DNA of 64,000 nucleotides from Clostridia bacterium (GTDB lineage Bacteria > Bacillota > Clostridia > TANB77 > CAG-508), in assembly GCA_022799315.1 (NCBI GenBank), contig JAAWOE010000001.1, forward strand, positions 98,818 through 162,817, in the 5' to 3' direction. Both the position numbers and the translations under genes were made by a program. Under the pieces are notes generated by a model, which was not told the origin of the DNA, did not search any database, and saw only the letters and a list, made by a program, of their open reading frames with translations. Numbering within the stretch: the first letter of the stretch is position 1; each line of letters starts with the position of its first letter. Shown in pieces: positions 10,396 to 21,695 of the stretch.

Positions 10396-10608
10396 AAAAT
10401 CACCCAAACGAATATTCTTATATTAATATAACACACAAACACATGTTTATGCAATAGAAAATAAAAAATAAAAGTGAAAAATAAATAATTCAAGTATATT
10501 ACAGGAATATGACATTTTCGTAACATGCTTGAATTGTGTCATGTTTTATCATATAATAAAAATGAATTATAGTATGCACAAATGACTAAAAAGTAAAGGG
10601 GCGAAACT

Positions 10609-11151
10609 ATGGAAACATTTGCTGATTATATTTTGTCAGAACAAGACTATATCAAAAAAATGGAAATTGTATATTATCTAAAGAAAAGAGCTAATATTTT
10701 CTTTGATAATTCTGTTATATTTAAAACAGAACTTGCCAGAATGTTTATAGATGATATGATGATTACAGATGTAGATAGAAATATAGTACTTACAGCTTGT
10801 TTATTATGCTTTTGTAAAAAATCATCTAATCCTCAAGATTTATCTAAAGTAAAATCTTATGCAAAAGAAGGAGCAGAATATTTGGCAACATTAGGGTTTA
10901 ATGATAGATTTTGCAAAATTTGTGAAGAATTAAATAGATATAGTGGAAGTAAGCCAAGAGAAAAGGAAAGTGACATATTAGAATTAGTAGACAATTTTGG
11001 AGGAATGCTTTTAAATAGACCAGAAAGACGAGGTTTTCCAGTAGATGAAGCATTAGTACTGTTAGAATATAGAAACATGAAAAATAAAGACAATAGATAT
11101 CTTGAGAAGTTTAAAGAATTTGTTTGTGTAACAGAAGGAATTGCTGTATAG
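10609..11151 (+). CDS. Hypothetical protein
   Basis: 180-aa ORF, SD AAAGGGG upstream. Confidence 0.7.
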   Translation: METFADYILSEQDYIKKMEIVYYLKKRANIFFDNSVIFKTELARMFIDDMMITDVDRNIVLTACLLCFCKKSSNPQDLSKVKSYAKEGAEYLATLGFNDRFCKICEELNRYSGSKPREKESDILELVDNFGGMLLNRPERRGFPVDEALVLLEYRNMKNKDNRYLEKFKEFVCVTEGIAV

Positions 11152-11166
11152 ATAGGAGGAATAAAA

Positions 11167-11403
11167 ATGGGATTTAATGTAAACGAGGGATATTATGAAA
11201 AACATGTAAGACAAAACGGATATAAAATTACAGATATTCAAGAAAAAATTAATGCAGCAAACAATACAGAAGATGGTATAAAAGTACTTGAACAACAATA
11301 CTTTAAAGAGATTGGAGTGGACATACCAGTAAATGCTAGATCAAAAGAACCAATTGAGTATGTTATTGAAGAACAAATAGACAATAATGAAATAGAATTT
11401 TAA
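11167..11403 (+). CDS. Hypothetical protein
   Basis: 78-aa ORF, SD GGAGG. Confidence 0.65.
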   Translation: MGFNVNEGYYEKHVRQNGYKITDIQEKINAANNTEDGIKVLEQQYFKEIGVDIPVNARSKEPIEYVIEEQIDNNEIEF

Positions 11404-11477
11404 AAGTGTGAATAAAAAGTGTAGAGGATTATTTCTAATCCTCTATTGCTATATAATAGAAAATATGATGTTAAAAT

Positions 11478-11563
11478 TGTAGGGGGGCAAGCATTGCTCG
11501 TTTCACCTAGCGAAGAAATTAAAAGTGAAAAATGTAGGGGGGGGCGACGCCCTCGTCGACCCT
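11478..11563. repeat. Degenerate TGTAGGGG(G)-type intergenic repeat segments
   Basis: TGTAGGGGGGCAAGC... and TGTAGGGGGGGGCGACGCCCTCGTCGACCC; related to ends of the 8193 element. Confidence 0.5.
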
Positions 11564-11585
11564 TTGCTTTTGGAGGAGGATTAAT

Positions 11586-12779
11586 ATGTACGAAATATTT
11601 GCAGATTTACATGTTCATATAGGAAGAAGTAAAAGTAACAAACCAATAAAAATTACTGCTGCACGAAGTCTTAATTTTGAAAATATTGCAAAAGAATGTG
11701 TAGAAAGAAAAGGAATTAGTGTAGTTGGAATAATTGATTGTGCATCACCATATGTTATTGAGGATATAGAAGAATTTTTAAAAAATGGAGATGCATATGA
11801 AATACAAGATGGTGGAATTGTATATAAAGACAAGGTGTGTATTATTTTAGGAAGTGAAATTGAAACCTCAGAAATAAATGAAAAAGGAAAAACAGGAAGT
11901 GCACATAATTTGTGCTATTTTCCAACCTTAAAGGATATAAAAGCGTTTTCAAAAGAGATGAGTACACATATTAGTAATATAACCTTAAGCTCACAAAGAG
12001 CAAATATTTCTGCTTATGAACTAATTGATATTGTACAAAAATATAATGGAATATTAATACCTGCTCATGCTTTCACCCCTCATAAGAGTTTTTATGGGAA
12101 TTGTACAGACAGATTAGAAAAGATTTTTAAAGAAAAATATAAAGATATACCAGCAATTGAGTTAGGATTAAGTTCAGATACATTTTTAGCAGATCAAATT
12201 TCGGAATTAGAAACAAAAACATTTTTAACAAATTCTGATGCACATTCTCTTCCTAAAATTGCAAGAGAATATAATAAAATGCTAGTTGAAAATATTAGTT
12301 TTAAAGAGTTTGTAAAAGCAATAAACAATAAAGATGGCAGAAGGATACTATGTAATTATGGGCTAGATCCAAAGCTTGGAAAATACCATAGAACATACTG
12401 CGAAACATGTGAAAAAAACGTTCAAGGCAATGCACCTGTAAGTACATGCCCTGATTGCGATTCAAAGAATATTACAATGGGCGTTTTCGACAGAATTGAA
12501 ACAATAAAAGATAAGAAAGAAAGTAAAAGTCCAGAAAATAGACCTCCATATGTGTATCAAGTTCCACTCACATTTATACCAGGCTTAGGAGGAAAAACCA
12601 TAGATAAATTATTAAATAGGTTTGAAACAGAAATGAATATATTACATAAACTTTCAAAAGATGATATAGAGCAAGTAGTTGGAGAAAAGATTGCAAATAG
12701 CATTATTGCGGCAAGAGAAGGAAAACTAGGAATACAAGCTGGTGGTGGCGGAGTATACGGAAAAGTAACAACAAAATAA
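11586..12779 (+). CDS. PHP-domain endonuclease Q-like protein (TIGR00375 family)
   Basis: FADLHVHIGRS...GIIDCASP...LIPAHAFTPHKSFYG...NSDAHSLPKIAREYN...zinc cluster CETCEKNVQGNAPVSTCPDC. Confidence 0.88.
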   Translation: MYEIFADLHVHIGRSKSNKPIKITAARSLNFENIAKECVERKGISVVGIIDCASPYVIEDIEEFLKNGDAYEIQDGGIVYKDKVCIILGSEIETSEINEKGKTGSAHNLCYFPTLKDIKAFSKEMSTHISNITLSSQRANISAYELIDIVQKYNGILIPAHAFTPHKSFYGNCTDRLEKIFKEKYKDIPAIELGLSSDTFLADQISELETKTFLTNSDAHSLPKIAREYNKMLVENISFKEFVKAINNKDGRRILCNYGLDPKLGKYHRTYCETCEKNVQGNAPVSTCPDCDSKNITMGVFDRIETIKDKKESKSPENRPPYVYQVPLTFIPGLGGKTIDKLLNRFETEMNILHKLSKDDIEQVVGEKIANSIIAAREGKLGIQAGGGGVYGKVTTK

Positions 12780-12848
12780 GAATATGCTTAAATATAACTT
12801 GCCTTCTTGATGTAGTGTTTGAATTTGATTGCTAAAGTAGCTTCACGT

Positions 12849-12896
12849 GAATGATGTGCTTTTCTTTTTAAGCTTAAAAAGAAAATGCCCATCATC
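12849..12896. ncRNA. Long near-perfect hairpin, possible structured RNA or terminator
   Basis: ATGATGtGCtTTTCTTTTTAAGCTTAAAAAGAAAatGCcCATCAT, with outer GCTTC/GAAGC pairing. Confidence 0.45.
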
Positions 12897-13032
12897 CAGC
12901 AAGATGAAGCGGATTCATAGGTAAAGATTAAAAAACAAGGACGAATATGTCCTTATTTTTTTGTTCTAAAATCTGTTTTATTACATAGACATTATGTATA
13001 AGAAAAAAGCACCTAATGAGGAGGGAGTACTT

Positions 13033-13678
13033 TTGAAAAATACAAAAAGGAAAAATAGCAAAATAAAAGAAATGCTTATATCATATTTAAGGAATAACAT
13101 AAAAGAATATTCTATTGTTATGATTATTTTCTTAATTGGATTAATTTTTGGAGTGATTTTTGTTAATAATGCAGGAAAGAATCAAATTAACGAAATAACA
13201 TCTTATATAAATGATTTTGTAGGGAATTTAAAAAATAATATAGAAATAAACAAAGCACAGTTATTAAAAGATACATTAATATCAAATTTTTTACTGGCAT
13301 TAGAATTATGGTTTGTTGGATCTACGGTAATAGGACTGCCTATTGTATATGGAATGATTGCATATAGAGGTTTTTGCCTAGGGTATACAATATCTTCCAT
13401 TATTGCTACATTAGGAATGCGGAAGCGGAATACTATTTACAATAGCATCAATATTATTTCAAAATATTTTATTTATTCCATGTATTTTATCACTAGCAGT
13501 TAGTGGAATGAAATTATATAAATCTATTGTGAAAAATAAAAGAAAAGAAAACATAAAATTAGAAATTACAAGACATACTCTTTTTTGTTTGTTAATATTA
13601 ATACTGTTAGGAGTATCAACTCTTATAGAAGTTTATATTTCGACAGGACTATTACAAATTTGTACAAAAATTTTGTGA
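13033..13678 (+). CDS. spoIIM: Stage II sporulation protein M; frame broken at CGG 13420-13422
   Basis: SD GGAGGGAG + TTG start; LLALELWFVGSTVIGLPIVYGMIAYRGFCLGYTISSIIATLGM then, after dropping C, GSGILFTIASILFQNILFIPCILSLAVSGMKLYKSI; next to xerD-like gene. Confidence 0.82.
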
Positions 13679-13787
13679 TTTTATTAAAAAGCTCTTTACA
13701 ATTTTAAATTAATTTGATATAACATAGGTGTTTATGTAAATTGTGAAAAATCATTGCATAAAATAAATTTAAGGTAGGGGAAGAAAA

Positions 13788-14669
13788 ATGGAAAAACAAA
13801 TCGACAATTTCTTAGAATTTATTAAGGAAGATAAGAAGTTATCTGAAAACACATTACAATCATATAGAAGAGACATAGTACAATTTGAAGAATATGTAAA
13901 TTCAAATAAATTGAATTATTTAAAAGTAACAGAAGAAGACATGAAAAACTATTTTTCACATTTACAAGAAGTTGGTAAAAAAACATCAACAATATCTAGA
14001 AATATTGCATCAATAAGATCTTTTTATCAATTTTTAGTACGTAACAAAAAAGTTAAAAAAGATCCTACTGATAAAATTCAGTCACCAAAAGTAGAGAAAA
14101 AAGCACCAACAATTTTATCATCAAGCGAAATTGAATTATTACTTGAACAACCTAAAAATGTTGATTTAAAAGGAATTAGAGATAAAGCAATGTTAGAATT
14201 TGCTTATGCTACAGGTATGAGAGTTACAGAAATAATTTCTTTAGATATAGATGATATTAATCTAAAAGATGGATTAGTAACATGTAAAACAAGAACAAGA
14301 CAAAGAAATATACCTTTAGGTTCACTTTCTTTAAAAGCTTTAGCAGATTACATAGAAAATTCAAGACCAATATTAATTAAAGATGAAAAAGTAAAAGCAT
14401 TATTTGTTAATACAAATGGAAAGAGATTAACACGTCAAGGATTTTGGAAAATTGTAAAATATTATAAAGAACAAGCTCACATTACAAAAGATATTACACC
14501 ACATGTGTTAAGACATTCTTTTGCAACTCATCTTTTACAAAACGGAGCAGACCTAAAATCAATTCAAACAATGCTTGGACATTCTGATATATCTTCAACA
14601 CAAGTATATATGCAATTTCAAGATGAAAGTATTAAAAATATATATAAACATGCTCACCCAAGAGCATAA
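13788..14669 (+). CDS. xerD: Tyrosine recombinase XerC/D-type
   Basis: HVLRHSFATHLLQNGADLKSIQTMLGHSDISSTQVYMQ. Confidence 0.9.
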   Translation: MEKQIDNFLEFIKEDKKLSENTLQSYRRDIVQFEEYVNSNKLNYLKVTEEDMKNYFSHLQEVGKKTSTISRNIASIRSFYQFLVRNKKVKKDPTDKIQSPKVEKKAPTILSSSEIELLLEQPKNVDLKGIRDKAMLEFAYATGMRVTEIISLDIDDINLKDGLVTCKTRTRQRNIPLGSLSLKALADYIENSRPILIKDEKVKALFVNTNGKRLTRQGFWKIVKYYKEQAHITKDITPHVLRHSFATHLLQNGADLKSIQTMLGHSDISSTQVYMQFQDESIKNIYKHAHPRA

Positions 14670-14918
14670 ATTGCTTATGCAATAGTGAATAGTTAAGAGC
14701 GAATAGTGAAAAATGCTATTTGCTCTTTTTTGTTATATAATATAAAAATTCTAAATTTCTATAATGACGAACGTTCAAAATATATAGAACTAATTTTGTA
14801 AAAACAAACAAATAATAATCATAAAATTCCTTAAAATGTTGACAATAAAGATAAGGTTTTATAAAATGTGTTTAAAGAAAGTATCACACATAAACATAAG
14901 ATAAATGGAGGAAATTTT

Positions 14919-17553
14919 ATGAAAATACGAAATATAAAAAATAATAAAAAAGGCATCACATTAATAGCACTAATAATAACAATAATCCTAATGTTGATAC
15001 TTGCTGGAGTAGTCTTAAATCTAACCATAGGAGAAAATGGGCTAATAAAAATAGGTAAAAAAGCAGGAGAAGAATATAAAATATCAGCAGCAAAAGAGAA
15101 AATAGAATTAGCAGTGATGGATTACGAAGCAAAAATAAGAAAAGAGACTATATACAGCATAATAGACCGAATAGAAGGACTAGAAAGCATAGAACCAGAA
15201 GACGAGAATGTAGGTCTACCATATACAGTAACAGTAGATGGATATAAATTCTTAGTAAAAGAAGGAATAGAAGTAATATATCAAGGAAAAGCAAACGGAA
15301 TAATACCAGAAATAATAAGTATAACAAAGAACATTATAAGTGATACAGAAGCAAAAATAAACATAGAAGCAAAAACAAAAGACAGTGAAGGAATAGAAAA
15401 ACTAATACTAATGAAAAACGGAGTAGCAATAGAAGAAAAAGAAGTAAGAGGAAAAGACATAAAAGAAGAATTTAGTGCCACAGGAAATGGAAAATATAAA
15501 ATAAAAGTAATAGGAAAAAACAAAAAAAGAGCAATAAGCAAAGAAATAGAAATAAGCGAAATGAACATAGGAAGTGCAGAAATAGCATCAGGAGAAATAA
15601 TAGAAGGAAAAGCTCAACTAACAATAACAGGAGATTATGGAAAACTAAACATAACAAAAATGGAAATATACGAAGGACAAAACAAAATAAAAGAAATAGC
15701 ATATAAAGAAGCAAAAAGCAAAATAGAAGAAGAATACGAAACAGACTATATGCCATTCTATGAAGAAAAAACATACACAGCAAAAATAATAGCAGATAAA
15801 AACAATGAAACAAAAACAAACGAACTAAAACTAAAAAACAAAGATACAATAAAAACGGAAAAAGACTTAAGAACATTGGCAAGCACAGTAAATGAAGGAG
15901 AAAATTTCGAAACAAAAATAATAAAACAAATAGCAGACATAAACTTGATAAAAGAACATACAGCAATAGGAACAATAAGTGCACCGTTTAAAGGAACATA
16001 TAATGGACAAGAAAAAACAATAAATAACATACAAATAAATAGTACAACCTTAGAAAACCAAGGATTATTTGGATATATAGAAAATGCGACATTGAAAAAC
16101 ATCATATTAGGAGAAGGAAATATAAATGCAGGAAATAAACTAGGAGGAGCAGTAGGATATGCAAAAGATTCTACTATAGAGAATATAACAAATAATAAAA
16201 CAAATATTACTGCTAATAGCACATATTATGAAAATTATGGTACAGCTCTTAATGATTTTGGAACTATAATAGTTCAAACGAACAGCTTTTCTGCAAATAC
16301 AATAGGTGGAATTTGTGGTTTGGCTAAAAATACTAATATACAAAATTGCTATAATGACGTGAATGTAGCAGGAACTAATTCAGGATGGCTAATAGGCGGA
16401 ATTGTTGGATATATGAATGGCGAAAATATTAAATTGTTAAATTGCACAAATGCAGGAAATGTAACAAATGGTTGGGCAATAGGTGGAATTGTTGGTCTTA
16501 CTTATGACTATGTACAAATAGAAAAATGCAAAAATAATGGTATTATTAAAACTTCACGGTTTTGGACCTGGAGGAATTGCTGGAGTCTGTATAGGAGGAA
16601 AAGTTACAGAATGTAAAAATGAAAATGATATAGAAGGAAATGCAAATGTTGGTGGAATTGTAGGATTTGCTAATGAAAAATCGTTATCAGGCAACTTTGA
16701 AATAATAGATTGTAATAATTCGGGAATAGTTACAAGTACAGGATATAATACTATTTCGATTCATACAATGGGAGCGAATTCTACATGGAATAGTTGTGCT
16801 GCAGGAGGAATAATTGGATATGGGATAAAAACCAAAGTGACAAACTGTTATAATACAAATTTAGTTACAGCAAGTAAGAACAATACTGTACAAAGATTTG
16901 ATGTAGGTGGAATAGCAGGAACTTTAAGAAATTCGGAAATAACTAAAAGCTATAATATTGGAACTATAAAAGGCGATGAAAATCATGTTGGAAGCATAGG
17001 TGGAATAGCTGGAACTGGATTTTATAATGTAAAGGTTAATAATTGTTATAATGAAGGTGAGGTGTCAGGGTATGCTTCTATAGGCGGAATTGTTGGAATA
17101 GGAAATATGATAGATATAAGATATTGCTATAATAAAGGAGAGGTAACAGCTTTTTATCAAACAGCAGGGGGAATTGTAGGACACTTACAACCTTGGAATA
17201 GTAATATATATGAAAATTTTATATATTACTGTTACAATAAAGGTACTGTTACAGCAACTGACAGAACAGGAAGTATTAATGGATATTTTTACTACATGGA
17301 TGCAGATTATATATATTCACTCGAAAAAGTTACCCAATCAAATAGCAATTGGGGCGGAGGAAGCTCTTATATAAATGCTACAAAGCAAGGAATATTTAAT
17401 AAAGAAACTTTAATAAGTACAGTGCTATCAGAGTTTGGAGAAAACTTTAAACAAGATTATGAAGGTAGTGAAAGCGTAAATGACGGATTTCCAATTTTAA
17501 CTTGGCAAGTACAAAAAAGCAAGATGCCACAAAGCAAAACAACCAATAATTAA
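14919..17553 (+). CDS. Pilin-like N-terminus plus GLUG-type repeat surface protein; frame broken at CGG 16557-16559
   Basis: MKIRNIKNNKKGITLIALIITIILMLILAGVVLNLTIGENG; repeated GGIVGY / NCYN motifs on both sides of the break; TCA C|GGT rejoins KTS-G-FGPGGIAG. Confidence 0.85.
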
Positions 17554-17565
17554 AATGAAATGCAA

Positions 17566-17593
17566 CAACTATAACCAGTTGTTGCATTTTTGA
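17566..17593. terminator. Rho-independent terminator hairpin
   Basis: TGCAACAACtataaccaGTTGTTGCATTTTT. Confidence 0.75.
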
Positions 17594-17720
17594 ATTTTGA
17601 AACGGAAAATATGTAATTGTACTTGCTTGATATTACAGCCCTACTTTTATTATAATATTAAAAATTTTAGTGACAAGTTTTATCTTTTTTGATATAATTT
17701 TGTAAGAAAAAGGAGAAGAT

Positions 17721-18473
17721 ATGTATAAGTTTTTTGTTAAAGATGATCAAATTAATGATAATAAGATTCAGATTATTGGTAAAGATGTTAATCATATAAA
17801 AAATGTGCTTAGGTTACAAAAAGATGAAGCTATACAAGTGTGTAATATAGACACATCAAAATCATATATTACTAAAATTGTAGAATTGAGCAATGATGAT
17901 GTTTTGGTAGAAATTGTAGAAGAATGTAATGAAAGTACAGAAACTAAAATTTTGGTACACATTTTTCAGGGGTTACCAAAGCAAGAAAAAATGGAAATTA
18001 TTATTCAAAAAGCAACTGAAATTGGAGTAAGTGGCATTACACCAGTAAAAATGGAAAGATGTGTTGTAAAATTAGATGAAAAGACGGCATCAAAGAAAAT
18101 AGAAAGATGGCAAAAGATAGCTGAAGTTGCAGCAAAGCAAAGTAAACGAGATAAGATACCAATTGTACACTCGTGTATTAATTTAAAAAGTATATATGAA
18201 AAATTAAAAGAATATGATATAGTAATTATGGCTTATGAAGAAGAAAAAGAAAATTCTATAAAACAGATTTTGACGAACTTATCACATGAAAAAGAACTTA
18301 AAATTGCAGTGATTATTGGGCCAGAAGGTGGAATTTCAAAAGAGGAAGTAGAACTTCTAAATGAACTACCAAATCTAAAAACAGTAACTTTGGGTAAAAG
18401 AATTCTAAGAACAGAAACAGCGCCATTAGTTTTAGCAAGTGTTATTATGTATGAGTTTGACGAGATGGAATAA
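17721..18473 (+). CDS. rsmE: 16S rRNA (uracil1498-N3)-methyltransferase
   Basis: DVNHIKNVLRLQ...QGLPKQEKMEIIIQKATEIGVSGITPV...IGPEGGISKEEVELL...LGKRILRTETAPL. Confidence 0.92.
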   Translation: MYKFFVKDDQINDNKIQIIGKDVNHIKNVLRLQKDEAIQVCNIDTSKSYITKIVELSNDDVLVEIVEECNESTETKILVHIFQGLPKQEKMEIIIQKATEIGVSGITPVKMERCVVKLDEKTASKKIERWQKIAEVAAKQSKRDKIPIVHSCINLKSIYEKLKEYDIVIMAYEEEKENSIKQILTNLSHEKELKIAVIIGPEGGISKEEVELLNELPNLKTVTLGKRILRTETAPLVLASVIMYEFDEME

Positions 18474-18505
18474 GTAATAAAAATAAAGAAAGAAGATGGA
18501 AATAT

Positions 18506-19021
18506 ATGCTAGATAAAGATATAAAAACAAAAAAACAAGAGGAAGAAAATTTAAAAAAATTAGAAAAAGAGATAGTAAATAAAAAGAAATTGCCGCCAGA
18601 AGAAGAAAATAAAATAAATAAAAAAATTTTTGAAAATATGATAATTGCTGATATATTAATGGCGTTTTTCTATCTTATAAGCTTAGGGTCTCTAAATATA
18701 GAAACACCAATATTTATAACTGATCTAAAAGTGTTTAGTATAGGACTAATTGTTTTAACAGTAATTATTTTTGAAATAAGTTATAAAAAAGAAAATGGTA
18801 ATTTGTGTATACATGGAATTGAATGTTTAGCAATATCAATATTTATGTTATTTTCAACATATTTGTATACTATGTATATGAAAGAATTCTATATGTATAT
18901 ATCAATTTTTGCGTATATTGCAGCAATTTATTATGCAGTAAAATCAATTATTATATATAGAAAAATGAAGAAAAAATATATCGCTAGCCTAAGCGACATA
19001 GACAAAATAGTAAAAAAATAA
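18506..19021 (+). CDS. Integral membrane hypothetical protein
   Basis: 171-aa ORF with several hydrophobic segments. Confidence 0.7.
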   Translation: MLDKDIKTKKQEEENLKKLEKEIVNKKKLPPEEENKINKKIFENMIIADILMAFFYLISLGSLNIETPIFITDLKVFSIGLIVLTVIIFEISYKKENGNLCIHGIECLAISIFMLFSTYLYTMYMKEFYMYISIFAYIAAIYYAVKSIIIYRKMKKKYIASLSDIDKIVKK

Positions 19022-19033
19022 GAGGTGAAGAAC

Positions 19034-19906
19034 ATGAAAAGTATGACAGGATTTGGAAGAGCAAACTATGAAAAAGAAGGAAGAACTTATAATGTAGAAA
19101 TTAAATCTGTTAACCATAGATATTGTGATGTTAGCGTAAAAATGCCAAGATGCATAAGTTACTTAGAGGAAAAAGTAAAAAAAGAAATCACAAATAGTAT
19201 TTCAAGAGGAAAAATAGATGTATACATTACATTTGAAAATAATAGTGCAAAAGGAAAAAATATTAAAATAAACAAAGAACTTGCTAAAATTTATATTGAT
19301 GAATTGAAAGAATTAGCAAGCCAAAACGACATAAATTCTAATATCCCTGTAACTGAAATATCAAAATTCCCAGATGTGCTGGTAATAGAAAACGTTGAAG
19401 AGGAAGATATCATATGGAACGAACTTGAAGTGGTGTTAAAAGAAGCTTTAGAGAATTTTATTGTAATGCGTACACAAGAAGGAAATAAAATAAAAGAAGA
19501 TTTGGAAAAAAGAATTGAAAAAATTGAGGAAAAAGTTTCTAAAATTTCCGAATATTCTACTAGACTTGTAGAAGAATATGTAGTAAAATTAGAAACAAGA
19601 GTTAAAGAAATTCTTAAAACGGATGTTGTAGATCATGAACGTCTAAATCAAGAAATAGTAATTTATGCAGATAAGTGTTCAATTGAAGAAGAATTAACAA
19701 GATTAAATAGCCATATTATTCAATTTAGGAATTTTATCAATATGGAAAATCCAATTGGAAAGAAAATAGATTTCTTAATTCAGGAGATGAATAGAGAAAC
19801 AAACACAATAGGATCAAAATCTGGAAGTTTAGAAATTACAAATATGGTAATAGAAATAAAAACAGAAATTGAAGACATTCGTGAACAAATTCAAAATATA
19901 GAATAG
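19034..19906 (+). CDS. yicC: YicC/YloC family endoribonuclease
   Basis: [39 protein letters not shown]...[16 protein letters not shown]. Confidence 0.93.
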   Translation: MKSMTGFGRANYEKEGRTYNVEIKSVNHRYCDVSVKMPRCISYLEEKVKKEITNSISRGKIDVYITFENNSAKGKNIKINKELAKIYIDELKELASQNDINSNIPVTEISKFPDVLVIENVEEEDIIWNELEVVLKEALENFIVMRTQEGNKIKEDLEKRIEKIEEKVSKISEYSTRLVEEYVVKLETRVKEILKTDVVDHERLNQEIVIYADKCSIEEELTRLNSHIIQFRNFINMENPIGKKIDFLIQEMNRETNTIGSKSGSLEITNMVIEIKTEIEDIREQIQNIE

Positions 19907-19916
19907 GAGAGATTAT

Positions 19917-20174
19917 ATGCAATTAATTAATATAGGATTTGGAAATATTGTATCTGCAAATCGTATAATTGCAATTGTTAGCCCAGAATCTGCACCAATA
20001 AAAAGAATGGTTCAAGAAGCAAAGGACAATGGTACAGCAATAGATGCAACATACGGAAGACGTACAAGAGCAGTTGTAATTATGGATTCAGGTCATATTA
20101 TATTATCAGCAGTGCAACCGGAAACAGTAGCAGGCAGACTTGATAAAGATGAAAAAGAAGAAATAGAAGAATAA
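19917..20174 (+). CDS. remA: RemA-like (DUF370) regulator
   Basis: [62 protein letters not shown]. Confidence 0.93.
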   Translation: MQLINIGFGNIVSANRIIAIVSPESAPIKRMVQEAKDNGTAIDATYGRRTRAVVIMDSGHIILSAVQPETVAGRLDKDEKEEIEE

Positions 20175-20192
20175 GAAAGAGGTAGATTTAAA

Positions 20193-20390
20193 ATGATGGT
20201 AAAACCAAGCGTTACAGAATTATTAAAGAAAGTTGATAACAGATTTGAATTAGTTGTAGCTACAGCAAAAAGAGCAAGACAATTATCAAATGGAGATAAG
20301 GCTCTAACAGACAAAGATGAAGAGTCTAAAGTTACACTTGCAGCAGATGAAATAGCTGAAGGTAAGGTGACAGTATGCAAGGAGGATTAA
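20193..20390 (+). CDS. rpoZ: RNA polymerase omega subunit
   Basis: MMVKPSVTELLKKVDNRFELVVATAKRARQLSNG. Confidence 0.9.
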   Translation: MMVKPSVTELLKKVDNRFELVVATAKRARQLSNGDKALTDKDEESKVTLAADEIAEGKVTVCKED

Positions 20391-20944
20391 ATAAACATAT
20401 AATAACTATAACTGGAGATTTGGCAAGTGGGAAAAGCAAAGTAAGTACATTACTTGCTGAGGAATTTGGATACACTGTATATAGAAATGGCGAATATGTG
20501 CGTCGCCTTGCTAAAGAAAAAGGAATGGATATTACAGAATTTAATATATATGTAAAAGACCACCCAGAAATAGATCAACAAATAGAAAAAAGTGCAACAG
20601 AATATGCAAGTGAACATGATAATTTAGTTATTGATGCAAGACTTGGATGGTATGCTGTTCCACATTCTTTTAAAGTATATTTAAGTGTCGATATTGAAGT
20701 TTCAGCAAGACGTGCTTTAAATGATATGGACAGAAAAGATAGTGAAAGTTTTACTGATTTAGAAGAGCAAAAAAGAGATATTCAAAAAAGATATTCAATA
20801 GAAAATGAAAGATTTTATGAAGTATATGGTGTTAGAAGAGATGATATGTCTAACTATGATTATGTATTAGACACAAGTAACTTAACACTAGAAGAAACTA
20901 AAGAACTAATAAAGCAAGAATATTTAAAATGGTTAGAAAAATAA
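20375..20944 (+). CDS. Cytidylate-kinase-like nucleoside kinase
   Basis: ITITGDLASGKSKVSTLLAEEFGY...DARLGWYAVPHSFKVYLSVD; overlaps rpoZ 3' end. Confidence 0.8.
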   Translation: MQGGLNKHIITITGDLASGKSKVSTLLAEEFGYTVYRNGEYVRRLAKEKGMDITEFNIYVKDHPEIDQQIEKSATEYASEHDNLVIDARLGWYAVPHSFKVYLSVDIEVSARRALNDMDRKDSESFTDLEEQKRDIQKRYSIENERFYEVYGVRRDDMSNYDYVLDTSNLTLEETKELIKQEYLKWLEK

Positions 20945-20964
20945 ACTAAAATAGTAGGTGGACT

Positions 20965-21535
20965 ATGAATAAAACGAAAAGAAAGATATTTGAAACTTCA
21001 ATGAAACTGTTTGCACAAAAAGGATATGATGCAACAAGTATCGAAGAAATAACAGCAACAGTTGGCGTTGCAAAAGGAACTTTATATTATCATTTCTCTA
21101 GTAAAGAAGAAATCTTTAACTTTCTTGTAGATGAGGGCATGAAATTATTAAAAAATAGTATTGATATTAAAATTGCAAAAGCATCTAACACTATTGACAA
21201 ATTAAGAGCAATAGTTTTAATACAAATAAAAATAATATCAAAATATGAAGATTTCATGACTATAGTGCTTAGTCAAATATGGGGACATGAACCAAGAAAT
21301 CTAATGTGCAAAGACAAAGTAATAGAGTACATAAAAACAGTAGAAGAAATAGTTAAAGAAGGAATGCAAAAAGGAGAGATTATCGAAGGAGATCCTGAAA
21401 TTATTGCATCACGGAATATTTGGACAAACATGTTCAAGTCTGATATACAAGCTAAAAATAAAGCAAGATATAGATATACCAAAATTATACAAAGAGTTTG
21501 ATAATTCGTTATTAAAAGGTCTTATAAAAAAATAA
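20965..21535 (+). CDS. TetR/AcrR family regulator; frame broken at CGG 21412-21414
   Basis: N-terminal TetR HTH (MKLFAQKGYDATSIEEITATVGVAKGTLYYHFSSKEEIF); TCA C|GGA gives ...EIIAS-G-IFGQTCSSLIYKLKIKQDIDIPKLYKEFDNSLLKGLIKK*. Confidence 0.82.
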
Positions 21536-21695
21536 TAAAAAGTTGTAAAATAATGTTGACTTTTGTATTAAAAATGTAATAAAATTGTAACGAAAATGAA
21601 AAATAAATTTTAATGAATCCTATTGTACTTTCTTGAAAGAAGCTGTATAATTTTGATAGTTAGAATATACGTAGGACAAAGGAGGGAGGTTTACA

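Noticed and set aside
15281-16343. Long minus-strand ORFs opposite the repeat protein (15281, 15472, 15758)
   Set aside because: Shadow ORFs produced by biased codon use on the sense strand; no SD, hydrophobic low-complexity translations.
19917-20944. Absence of gmk between remA and rpoZ as a major anomaly
   Set aside because: Gene-order variation is common; gmk may lie outside this window, so nothing can be concluded here.
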